Assembly: GCF_050176255.1 (NCBI RefSeq)
Contig: NZ_JBFXIE010000025.1
DNA from: JBFXIE01 sp050176255
GTDB taxonomy: Bacteria > Pseudomonadota > Gammaproteobacteria > Burkholderiales > Burkholderiaceae_C
Length of the DNA stretch: 45,487 bases
Direction: 5' to 3' (one strand)
Below the pieces are notes generated by a model, which worked only from the letters and a program-made list of their open reading frames with translations, was not told the DNA's origin and ran no database searches. The translations under genes were made by a program, and so were the position numbers. The stretch's first letter is position 1. Each line of letters begins with the position of its first letter. Positions 14,594 to 22,019 of this stretch are shown here, piece after piece.

Positions 14594-16603
14594 ATGTTGT
14601 ACCCCCAGGAATTCGATGTCATCGTCGTCGGCGGTGGCCATGCCGGCACCGAGGCCGCCTTGGCCGCGGCGCGCATGGGCTGCAAGACCTTGCTGCTCAC
14701 CCACAACATCGAGACACTGGGGCAGATGAGCTGCAACCCCAGCATTGGCGGCATCGGCAAGGGCCACCTGGTCAAGGAGGTGGACGCGCTGGGCGGCGCC
14801 ATGGCGCTGGCGACGGACGAGGCGGGCATTCAGTTCCGCATCCTCAACAGCAGCAAGGGCCCGGCCGTGCGGGCCACGCGCGCGCAGGCCGACCGCATCC
14901 TGTACAAGGCCGCGATCCGCCGCATGCTGGAAAACCAGCCCAACCTGTGGCTGTTCCAGCAGGCGGTGGACGACCTGATGGTGGAGGGCGATGGGGACGG
15001 CGCCCGGGTGGTCGGCGCCGTCACGCAGGTGGGTATCCGCTTTCGCAGCCGCACCGTGGTGCTGACGGCGGGTACGTTTCTGGACGGCAAGATCCATGTG
15101 GGTCTGAACAACTACGCGGCCGGCCGCGCGGGCGACCCGCCGGCGGTGAGCCTGTCGGCGCGCCTCAAAGAATTGCAACTGCCGCAGGGGCGCCTGAAGA
15201 CCGGCACCCCGCCGCGCATCGATGGGCGCAGCATCGACTTCAGCCAGTGCGAGGAGCAACCCGGCGACGGCATGCCCGGCGGCGTGAACGAGGGTGCCGT
15301 GCCCGTGTTCAGCTTCATGGGCAGCGCGGCCATGCACCCGCGCCAGGTGCCGTGCTGGATCACGCACACCAATGCGCGCACGCATGACATCATCCGCAGC
15401 GGCTTTGACCGCAGCCCCATGTTCACCGGCAAGATCGAAGGCGTGGGGCCGCGCTACTGCCCCAGCGTGGAGGACAAGATCAACCGCTTTGCCGACAAGG
15501 AAAGCCACCAGATCTTTCTGGAACCCGAAGGACTGACCACGCACGAGTTCTACCCCAACGGCATCAGCACCAGCCTGCCGTTCGACATTCAGTACGCCCT
15601 GGTGCGCAGCATGCGCGGCCTGGAGAATGCGCACATCCTGCGTCCGGGCTACGCCATTGAATACGACTACTTTGATCCGCGATCGCTCAAGAGCAGCTTT
15701 GAGACGCGCCAGATCCAGGGCTTGTTCTTCGCGGGCCAGATCAACGGCACCACGGGCTATGAAGAGGCCGCCGCCCAGGGCCTGTTTGCCGGCATCAACG
15801 CCGCGCTGCAATGCCGGGAGATCAACGGCGAACCCAACGGGTTCGGGGGTGCCTGGTTGCCGGGGCGCGACGAAGCCTATCTGGGCGTGCTGGTGGACGA
15901 CCTGATCACCAAGGGCGTGACCGAGCCTTACCGCATGTTCACCAGCCGGGCCGAGTTCCGCCTGCAGCTGCGCGAGGACAACGCCGACATGCGTCTGACC
16001 GAGGTGGGCCGCAAAATGGGGTTGATCGATGATGCGCGCTGGGAGGCATTCAGCCGCAAGCGCGATGCTGTTTCACGTGAAACAGAGCGCCTGAAGGCTA
16101 CCTGGGTGAATCCGCGCAACCTGCCGGCGGCAGAGTCCGAGCGGGTGCTGGGCAAGAGCATTGAGCATGAGTACAACCTGTTCGAGTTGCTACGCCGCCC
16201 GGATGTGGGCTATGAGAGCCTTATGTCGCTGGATGGTGGCAAGTACGCGTCGCCTGATGTTTCACGTGAAACGCTGGACGATTTGAGCGCACCGGTGATC
16301 GAGCAAGTCGAGATTGCTGCCAAGTATTCGGGCTACATCGACCGCCAGCGTGACGAGGTGCAGCGGGCCGCACACTTTGAAAAGCTGCGCCTGCCCGATG
16401 ACCTGGACTACATGCAGGTGGCTGCGCTGTCGATCGAGGTGCGGCAAAAGCTGCAAGCGCACCGGCCCGAGACGCTGGGGCAAGCGTCGCGCATTTCCGG
16501 CGTCACCCCGGCGGCCATTTCGTTGCTGATGGTGCACTTGAAAAAGGGCGGCTTCAAAGGCTTTGCCGCGCAGGCGGCGGACGGCGTTGAGGCGTCCGCA
16601 TGA
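14594..16603 (+). CDS. mnmG: tRNA uridine 5-carboxymethylaminomethyl modification enzyme MnmG (GidA)
   Basis: MnmG works with MnmE to install the cmnm5 group on wobble uridines of certain tRNAs, using FAD, NADH and methylenetetrahydrofolate. The product has 669 residues from the ATG at 14594 (MLYPQEFDVIVVGGGHAGTE). The open frame continues about 200 bases upstream across parS1 without family similarity. Visible motifs are the FAD-binding GGGHAG (about 14-19), SCNPSIGGIGKGHL, GRLKTGTPPRIDG, and PGYAIEYDYFDPRSL with QIQGLFFAGQINGTTGYEEA. The C-terminal helical domain ends LKKGGFKGFA. Two parS sites lie inside the coding region and read as VSRET in both places. The stop overlaps the start of rsmG by four bases (ATGA). 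Confidence 0.98.
   Translation: MLYPQEFDVIVVGGGHAGTEAALAAARMGCKTLLLTHNIETLGQMSCNPSIGGIGKGHLVKEVDALGGAMALATDEAGIQFRILNSSKGPAVRATRAQADRILYKAAIRRMLENQPNLWLFQQAVDDLMVEGDGDGARVVGAVTQVGIRFRSRTVVLTAGTFLDGKIHVGLNNYAAGRAGDPPAVSLSARLKELQLPQGRLKTGTPPRIDGRSIDFSQCEEQPGDGMPGGVNEGAVPVFSFMGSAAMHPRQVPCWITHTNARTHDIIRSGFDRSPMFTGKIEGVGPRYCPSVEDKINRFADKESHQIFLEPEGLTTHEFYPNGISTSLPFDIQYALVRSMRGLENAHILRPGYAIEYDYFDPRSLKSSFETRQIQGLFFAGQINGTTGYEEAAAQGLFAGINAALQCREINGEPNGFGGAWLPGRDEAYLGVLVDDLITKGVTEPYRMFTSRAEFRLQLREDNADMRLTEVGRKMGLIDDARWEAFSRKRDAVSRETERLKATWVNPRNLPAAESERVLGKSIEHEYNLFELLRRPDVGYESLMSLDGGKYASPDVSRETLDDLSAPVIEQVEIAAKYSGYIDRQRDEVQRAAHFEKLRLPDDLDYMQVAALSIEVRQKLQAHRPETLGQASRISGVTPAAISLLMVHLKKGGFKGFAAQAADGVEASA
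16069..16084 (+). other. parS centromere site 2 (inside mnmG)
   Basis: A perfect 16-bp palindrome TGTTTCACGTGAAACA, read in frame by mnmG as part of AVSRETER. Confidence 0.97.
16258..16273 (+). other. parS centromere site 3 (inside mnmG)
   Basis: TGTTTCACGTGAAACG matches the consensus at 15 of 16 positions. In mnmG it encodes part of DVSRETLD. Confidence 0.92.
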
Positions 16604-17271
16604 ACGCGCTATTGAACACCCCTTTGGCGCAATCGCTGAATGACGGCATCCAGGCTCTGGGGCTGGAGTTGACGCCGCAGCAGATCGCCCAACTGCTGGA
16701 CTTTCTGGCGCTGCTGCAAAAATGGAACAAGGTTTACAACCTGACGGCAGTACGCGACCCGCAGGAAATGCTGACCCATCACCTGCTCGACAGCCTGGCG
16801 GCCGTGCTGCCGCTGCGCCGCTACCTGGCTGGCGCGCCCGGGGCAGGGCAGGGCGTGCGGCTGCTGGACGTTGGCTCGGGCGGCGGCCTGCCTGGCGTGG
16901 TGTTCGCCATTTGCTGCCCCGATGTGGATGTGAGCTGCGTGGACACCGTGGCCAAGAAGGCGGCCTTCATCCAGCAGGCGGCGGCGGCGTTGGCGCTGCG
17001 CAATTTGCATGGCATCCATGCGCGCGTGGAAACGCTGAGCGGCCCGTTCGACGTGGTCAGCTGCCGTGCCTTTGCCGCGCTGGCCGACTTCACCGCGTGG
17101 TCGCGCCAAGCCCTGGCGCCGCATGGCGTGTGGCTGGCCATGAAGGGCAAGCACCCGGGCGAAGAAATGGCTGCGCTACCCGCCGATGTGACCGTGTTTC
17201 ACGTGGAACCACTTACCGTGCCGGGTCTGCAGGCCGAGCGCTGCATCATCTGGCTGCGCCCCGTGGCGTAA
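16600..17271 (+). CDS. rsmG: 16S rRNA (guanine-527-N7)-methyltransferase RsmG (GidB)
   Basis: RsmG methylates N7 of G527 in 16S rRNA using S-adenosylmethionine. The product is 223 residues. Typical features are LLQKWNKVYNLTAVRDPQEMLTHHLLDSL near residues 40-70, the SAM-binding glycine loop LDVGSGGGLPG at about 88-98, and the ARVETLSGPFDVVSCRAFAAL region. The ATG overlaps the mnmG stop (ATGA), so the two are translationally coupled, as is common for gidA-gidB near replication origins. A degenerate parS-like site lies near its 3' end. Confidence 0.97.
   Translation: MNALLNTPLAQSLNDGIQALGLELTPQQIAQLLDFLALLQKWNKVYNLTAVRDPQEMLTHHLLDSLAAVLPLRRYLAGAPGAGQGVRLLDVGSGGGLPGVVFAICCPDVDVSCVDTVAKKAAFIQQAAAALALRNLHGIHARVETLSGPFDVVSCRAFAALADFTAWSRQALAPHGVWLAMKGKHPGEEMAALPADVTVFHVEPLTVPGLQAERCIIWLRPVA
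17195..17210 (+). other. parS-like site 4 (degenerate, inside rsmG)
   Basis: TGTTTCACGTGGAACC matches the parS consensus at 14 of 16 positions. It lies about 0.9 kb after site 3 and 0.7 kb before parA. Binding may be weak. Confidence 0.6.
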
Positions 17272-17308
17272 ACTCTGGCACCCCCTTCGGCTTCGCAAAC
17301 CGCTCCCC

Positions 17309-17923
17309 ATGTTCGGCATTGCAGATTACGGCGCCTTCGTCGCCGCCATCGTGTTGTTCCTGGCCATTCCCGGGCCGGGCAACCTGGCGCTCATCACCTC
17401 GACCGGCAAGGGTGGCGTGCGTGCCGGCATGGCTGCCTGCCTGGGTGTGATTGCCGCCGACCAGGTGCTCATGTGGGCCGCGGTGGCCGGTGTGGCTGGC
17501 CTGCTGGCCGCCTATCCGGCGGCCTTTTCTGCGGTGCAGTGGCTGGGTGCGCTCTATCTGGGCTGGATGGGCTTCAAGATGCTTGCAGCCAAACCTGGCG
17601 ACGCGCCGGTGCTGCACATCGCGCCGCGCCAGTACTTTCGGCAGGCGGCCGTCATCACACTGCTCAACCCCAAGGCCATCGTGTTTTACATGGCGTTCTT
17701 TCCGTTGTTCGTCAACCCGGTCACGCACCGCGGGATGATCACCTTCGCGGCCATGGCGGCGACCATTGCCACGCTCACCTTCCTGTACTGCCTGGTCGTG
17801 GTGCTGCTCACGCACTTTCTGGCCGAGCGCATGCGCGCCAACCCCACGGTGGCGCGCGCGCTGGAGAAAACGGCAGGGGTGTTCCTCATCGGCTTCGGCG
17901 TCAAGCTGGCCATTTCCAAGTAA
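17309..17923 (+). CDS. LysE-family (RhtB-type) amino-acid exporter
   Basis: A 204-residue inner-membrane protein with about six hydrophobic segments, of the LysE/RhtB amino-acid efflux family. The N-terminal signature FLAIPGPGNLALITSTGKGG (residues about 17-36) is diagnostic, and the LLNPKAIVFYMAFFPLF motif marks the middle helices. Such exporters remove amino acids or homoserine lactone-like compounds; the substrate is unknown. It lies 37 bases after rsmG and 16 bases before parA on the same strand, so it is probably co-transcribed with the mnmG-parB block. Confidence 0.94.
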   Translation: MFGIADYGAFVAAIVLFLAIPGPGNLALITSTGKGGVRAGMAACLGVIAADQVLMWAAVAGVAGLLAAYPAAFSAVQWLGALYLGWMGFKMLAAKPGDAPVLHIAPRQYFRQAAVITLLNPKAIVFYMAFFPLFVNPVTHRGMITFAAMAATIATLTFLYCLVVVLLTHFLAERMRANPTVARALEKTAGVFLIGFGVKLAISK

Positions 17924-17939
17924 CAGTGAATAGCGGCGC

Positions 17940-18752
17940 ATGGCCAAAATTTTTTGCATTGCCAATCAAAAAGGTGGAGTCGGCAAAACCACCACCACCG
18001 TCAATCTGGCTGCGGGCCTGGCCACCATAGGCCAGCGCGTGCTGATGGTCGATCTGGACCCGCAGGGCAATGCCACCATGGGCTCGGGCGTGGACAAACG
18101 CCAGCTTGCGCTTTCGGTGTACGACGTGCTGCTAGAAGAGGCCAGCGTCAAAGAGGCCGCCGTACTGTCCGAGCAGTGCGGCTACTGGGTACTGGGCGCC
18201 AACCGCGAGCTGGCCGGCGCCGAGGTGGAGCTGGTGACGCTGGAGCACCGCGAGCGCCGCCTGAAAGCCGCCCTGGCCGCGGTCGATGCCGACTACGACT
18301 TCGTGCTGGTCGATTGCCCGCCCAGTCTGAGCATGCTCACCCTCAATGGCTTGTGCGCGGCACATGGCGTGGTCGTGCCCATGCAGTGCGAATACTTTGC
18401 GCTAGAAGGCCTGACCGATCTGGTCAACACCATCAAGCAGGTGCACGCCAACCTCAATGCCGACCTGCAGATCATCGGTCTGCTGCGCGTGATGTTCGAC
18501 CCGCGCATCACGCTGCAAAACCAGGTTAGCGAACAGCTCAAGGGCCACTTTGGCGACAAGGTGTTCAACAGCGTCATTCCTCGCAACGTGCGCCTGGCGG
18601 AGGCGCCCAGCTACGGCTTGCCTGGCGTGGTGTTCGATCCTTCGGCCAAGGGCAGCCAGGCCTTTGTCGAATTTGCGCAAGAGATGGTGGAGCGGGTGAA
18701 AACCATGCCGGCGCCCGCTGCTTCCATAGCCAAAATGGTTTCCAGCGCTTGA
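17940..18752 (+). CDS. parA: Chromosome partitioning ATPase ParA (Soj)
   Basis: A 270-residue deviant-Walker ATPase that binds the nucleoid and moves ParB-parS complexes during chromosome segregation. MAKIFCIANQKGGVGKTTTT carries the Walker A box with K11 and K16. VLMVDLDPQGN and DFVLVDCPPSLSMLTLNGL are the A' and Walker B regions, and PRNVRLAEAPSYGLP the C-terminal signature. The last seven codons and the TGA stop lie within family A repeat A5, so the tail IAKMVSSA appears repeat-derived. parB is not directly next; a hydrolase gene sits between. Confidence 0.98.
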   Translation: MAKIFCIANQKGGVGKTTTTVNLAAGLATIGQRVLMVDLDPQGNATMGSGVDKRQLALSVYDVLLEEASVKEAAVLSEQCGYWVLGANRELAGAEVELVTLEHRERRLKAALAAVDADYDFVLVDCPPSLSMLTLNGLCAAHGVVVPMQCEYFALEGLTDLVNTIKQVHANLNADLQIIGLLRVMFDPRITLQNQVSEQLKGHFGDKVFNSVIPRNVRLAEAPSYGLPGVVFDPSAKGSQAFVEFAQEMVERVKTMPAPAASIAKMVSSA

Positions 18753-18787
18753 TAGTAAAGCGCTGACAGCTATCAGATTAGTAGCAA
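18731..18787 (+). repeat. Family A dispersed repeat, copy A5 (overlaps the parA 3' end)
   Basis: AAAATGGTTTCCAGCGCTTG, an AT-rich loop, then AAAGCGCTGACAGCTATCAG. The first 22 bases code for the end of ParA, and the repeat supplies its TGA. Confidence 0.72.
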
Positions 18788-18806
18788 TTGGCCGTCAACA
18801 CCCGCC

Positions 18807-19349
18807 ATGAAGTCCTCCAACATCCTGCTGCTGCCCGGCTGGCAGAACTCCGGCCCCGGCCACTGGCAAAGCCTGTGGGAGCAGCGCCACGGCTACCAGC
18901 GTGTGCAGCAGCACGACTGGATGCGCCCGCTGCGCGGCGACTGGTCGGCGCGGCTGGAAGAAGTGGTGGTCGATGCCGACGGCCCCGTGGTGCTGGTGGC
19001 GCACAGCCTGGGCTGCATCCTCGCCGCGTGGTGGGCGGCCCACTCGCGCCACACCGCCAAGGTCCACGGTGCCCTGCTGGTGGCGCCCGGTGATGTGCAG
19101 CGGCCCGAGGTGGCCGCGCATATTCGTGGCTGGGCACCCATCGCGCGCCAGCGCCTGCCGTTTCCGGCCGTGCTGGTGGGCAGCCGCAACGACCCGTATT
19201 GCAGCCGCGAGAGCGCCGAAGGCTTGGCGCGGGACTGGGGCGCGCGCTTCGTGGACGGTGGCCACAAAGGCCACATCAACGCCGAATCCGGCCTGGGCGA
19301 CTGGCCCGAAGGCCATGCGCTGCTGGGCGCATTGATGAACAAGGACTGA
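18807..19349 (+). CDS. RBBP9/YdeN-type alpha/beta serine hydrolase
   Basis: A 180-residue single-domain hydrolase. LLPGWQNSGPGHWQSLWE at the N-terminus, VLVAHSLGC with nucleophile Ser67, GSRNDPYCS with Asp129, and GGHKGHINAESGLGDWPEG with His156 (or 153) give a full catalytic triad of the RBBP9/YdeN family. The biological substrate of this family is poorly known. It lies between parA and parB (54 and 6 bases away) on the same strand and is likely co-expressed with them. A role in partitioning is not implied by the sequence. Confidence 0.9.
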   Translation: MKSSNILLLPGWQNSGPGHWQSLWEQRHGYQRVQQHDWMRPLRGDWSARLEEVVVDADGPVVLVAHSLGCILAAWWAAHSRHTAKVHGALLVAPGDVQRPEVAAHIRGWAPIARQRLPFPAVLVGSRNDPYCSRESAEGLARDWGARFVDGGHKGHINAESGLGDWPEGHALLGALMNKD

Positions 19350-19355
19350 AAACAC

Positions 19356-20351
19356 ATGGTCACCAAAAAACCCAAGGGCCTCGGCCGCGGACTGGAAGCC
19401 CTGCTGGGCCCCAAAGTGGCCGAGGTGGGCGAGCAGGCGCACGCCCTGCAAGACGGCCTGCCCAGCCAGTTGCCCCTGAGCGAACTGGTGCCCGGCGCCT
19501 ACCAGCCGCGCACCCGCATGGACGAGGGCGCGCTGTACGAGCTGGCTGAAAGCATCAAGGCGCAGGGCATCATGCAGCCCATCCTGGTGCGGCGCCTGAG
19601 CGACGAGCAGGCCCTGCTGCGCCGCCAGCAGCGTGCAGAGCAGGGGCCGTCGCCCGCGCTGGGCCCGCTGAGTCCGGACGGGCCCCTGTACGAAATCATT
19701 GCCGGCGAGCGGCGTTTTCGCGCCTCGCGCCTGGCGGGGCTGGACGCCGTGCCGGTGCTGGTGCGCGACGTGCCCGACGAGGCCGCCGCCGCCATGGCGC
19801 TGATCGAAAACATCCAGCGCGAAGACCTCAACCCGCTGGAAGAAGCGCAGGGCCTGCAGCGCCTGGTCAAAGAATTCGGCCTGACGCACGAACAGGCCGC
19901 GCAGGCCGTGGGCCGCTCGCGCAGCGCGGCCAGCAACCTGCTGCGCCTGCTCAACCTGGCCGAGCCGGTGCAGACCATGCTGATGGCCGGCGACATCGAC
20001 ATGGGCCACGCGCGCGCGCTGCTGGCGCTGGACCGCGCGGCCCAGATCACCGCGGGCAACCAGATCGCGGCCAAAAAGCTGTCGGTGCGCGAGGCCGAAA
20101 GCCTGGTCAAGAAGCTGGGCGCAGAATTTGCCCTGACGCCGCAAAAACCCCAGAAAGACAAGTCGCGCGACCTCAAGCGCGTGGAAGAAGAGCTGTCGGA
20201 CCTGCTCATGGCCGAGGTGGAAGTGCGCGTCAAAAAGCGCGTCAAGCGCGCCGGCCGCATCGAAGAGATGGGCGAGCTGGCCATTCAGTTTGGATCGCTG
20301 GACGCACTCAACGGGCTGATCGAACGCCTGCGCGGCGAATCACCTCGCTAG
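19356..20351 (+). CDS. parB: Chromosome partitioning protein ParB (Spo0J)
   Basis: A 331-residue ParB that binds parS and spreads as a CTP-dependent clamp. The start MVTKKPKGLGRGLEALLG is the typical N-terminus that stimulates ParA. The CTP-binding domain includes LVPGAYQPRTRMDEGALYEL and GERRFRA (117-123). The helix-turn-helix region has FGLTHEQAAQAVGRSRSAASNLLRLL. The C-terminal dimer domain ends RVKRAGRIEEMGELAIQFGS. Between QPILVRRL and YEIIAGERR there is a loop of about 30 residues (82-111), longer than the few residues common in the family. The start is only six bases past the hydrolase gene. Confidence 0.98.
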   Translation: MVTKKPKGLGRGLEALLGPKVAEVGEQAHALQDGLPSQLPLSELVPGAYQPRTRMDEGALYELAESIKAQGIMQPILVRRLSDEQALLRRQQRAEQGPSPALGPLSPDGPLYEIIAGERRFRASRLAGLDAVPVLVRDVPDEAAAAMALIENIQREDLNPLEEAQGLQRLVKEFGLTHEQAAQAVGRSRSAASNLLRLLNLAEPVQTMLMAGDIDMGHARALLALDRAAQITAGNQIAAKKLSVREAESLVKKLGAEFALTPQKPQKDKSRDLKRVEEELSDLLMAEVEVRVKKRVKRAGRIEEMGELAIQFGSLDALNGLIERLRGESPR

Positions 20352-20393
20352 CGTGCAAACTGCTGCCCAACTTCTTAGCGTGGCGCTATATTC

Positions 20394-20428
20394 CGCCCGT
20401 CGCCCGTCGCCCGTCGCCCGTCGCCCGT
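20394..20428 (+). repeat. Five tandem copies of the 7-bp unit CGCCCGT
   Basis: Five perfect heptamers lie 43 bases after the parB stop. The rest of the 237-base gap (20352-20588) shows no gene. The array could vary by slippage. Confidence 0.95.
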
Positions 20429-20588
20429 TGCACGAGCGCGGTGTTTTACTTCCAAGCTGCCGGATGGCCTGAAAACCATCTGGCTACCGGGCGGGCCACC
20501 CAGGCCGCAGGCACCCGTGCTGCTGACGTGGGCTACCGCGCGACAAGACGGCAACACTTTGCATAACCCCACACAGAGAGGACTCATC

Positions 20589-21626
20589 ATGAAAAAGCAA
20601 CTTGCCGTGACCGCGCTGGCGGCGCTGGCGCTGAGCGGCTGCGTCACCACCGACATGCGCATGGGCTCGCCCGAGGCCAAGACCGCGGCCACCGGCGCGG
20701 CTGGTGGCGCCAATGCCGAGAACGCCAACACCGAGCTGGAGCGCTGTGACTCGCCGCTGGGCACCGTCTCGCTGGTCGAGAACCAGACCGCCGGCTGGTA
20801 CACCATCCTGACCCAGCAATACCGCCTGCCGCCCACCGCGCAGTTGTTGCGTCTGATGATCCAGCAGTCCAACTGCTTCGTGGTGGTCGAGCGCAGCGCG
20901 GCCGGCATGAACGCCATGACCCGCGAGCGCGCCTTGATGCAGTCTGGCGAGATGCGCGGCGGCAGCAACATGGGCGGGGGGCAGATGGTGGCATCCGACT
21001 ACGGCCTGTCGCCTGAGGTGATCTTCAACCAGAACGACGCGGGCGGCATGGGCGGTGCCATTGGCGGGCGTGCGGGCGGCATCTTTGGTGCGCTGGCGGC
21101 TGCCACCAAGACGCGCGAGGCATCCGTGATGCTGACCCTGGTGGACAACCGCTCGGGCGTGCAGGTGTCCGCCTCCGAGGGCAGCGCATCCAAGACCGAC
21201 TGGGGCGGCATGGGCACGCTGCTCGGCGGCGCCGCAGGCGGCGCGCTGGGCGGCTACACCAAGACTGCTGAAGGCAAGGTGATTGCATCGGCCTTCATGG
21301 ACGCCTACAACCAGATGGTCAAGTCGCTGCGCAACTACCGCGCCCAGACCGTCAAGGGCCAGGGCCTGGGCGGCGGCGGTCGCCTGGGGGTGGACGGCGG
21401 CGCTGCGCCGTCACAGACATCGGCACCCGGTGCCCGTGCAGGCGCGCTGATGCCGTTGAAGGCCGCGCAGCAAAAGCTCAACGACCTGGGCTACAGCGCT
21501 GGCACGCCCGACGGCGCCATGGGCCGCGCCACGCAAAACGCGCTGCGTACCTTCCAGAAAGACCAGGGTCTGCCGCAGACTGGCCGTCTGGACCGCGCCA
21601 CCTCGCAGGCGCTGTCGGCGCAGTAA
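20589..21626 (+). CDS. CsgG-like lipoprotein with C-terminal peptidoglycan-binding domain
   Basis: A 345-residue predicted outer-membrane lipoprotein. The signal peptide MKKQLAVTALAALALSGC ends in a clear lipobox with Cys18. The ATG is preceded by GAGAGGA. Residues about 55-250 resemble the CsgG/curli-secretion-like fold (QQSNCFVVVERS, ASDYGLSPEVIF, VMLTLVDNRSGVQVSASEG, then a glycine-rich GGAAGGALGGYTKTAEGKVIASAFMD). Residues about 285-345 are a PG_binding_1 domain (QQKLNDLGYSAGTPDGAMG, TQNALRTFQKDQGL). The combination suggests an outer-membrane protein held to the cell wall; pore formation is not shown. An inverted repeat follows at 21647-21670. Confidence 0.87.
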   Translation: MKKQLAVTALAALALSGCVTTDMRMGSPEAKTAATGAAGGANAENANTELERCDSPLGTVSLVENQTAGWYTILTQQYRLPPTAQLLRLMIQQSNCFVVVERSAAGMNAMTRERALMQSGEMRGGSNMGGGQMVASDYGLSPEVIFNQNDAGGMGGAIGGRAGGIFGALAAATKTREASVMLTLVDNRSGVQVSASEGSASKTDWGGMGTLLGGAAGGALGGYTKTAEGKVIASAFMDAYNQMVKSLRNYRAQTVKGQGLGGGGRLGVDGGAAPSQTSAPGARAGALMPLKAAQQKLNDLGYSAGTPDGAMGRATQNALRTFQKDQGLPQTGRLDRATSQALSAQ

Positions 21627-22019
21627 GCCCGGCCCGTACAGAGGCCGCCTGCGCCGTGACGGGCGCAGGCGCTTTCGCCTGCGCTGTTGCGGATCGTGCA
21701 GGCCAGAGCAACTACCGGTGTCACCCCCGCGCAGAAACGTCACACCAGTCCAATCCGGCGGCCGAGGGTCATGCCCCATGGCTGCCGGCCCATCACTGCG
21801 GTGGATTGCCTCCTTCGCCGCAATGACGGTGTGCAGTGGGCGCGTCGGGGCTGGCGCGGTAGCGTCACCCCCCACCCCGGTGCGGCGCGGAGCCCCGTGC
21901 GCCGCCACAGGCCGCCCAGCAGCCACAAGTTATTGGTATTGCCGCCAGGGCGTGACTGAAACGGTTTGAATAAAACGTGGTGCCTGCCTGCGGCACCCCA
22001 AATCAATAAGATCACGCCC
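21627..22019. other. Intergenic region of 393 bases between the CsgG-like lipoprotein and MFS genes
   Basis: No gene is convincing here. It contains a strong stem GCCTGCGCC/GGCGCAGGC (21647-21670, no T tract), which may act as a terminator, and a second GC-rich hairpin GCGGCGC/GCGCCGC (21882-21905). A segment near 21805-21830 (ATTGCCTCCTTCGCCGCAAT) resembles short repeats often seen in proteobacterial gaps. A promoter for the MFS gene is expected near its end but is not clear. Confidence 0.45.

Noticed and set aside
21966..22019. A TTG-initiated N-terminal extension of the MFS protein
   Set aside because: The added residues are hydrophilic, unlike MFS N-termini, and no ribosome binding site precedes the TTG.
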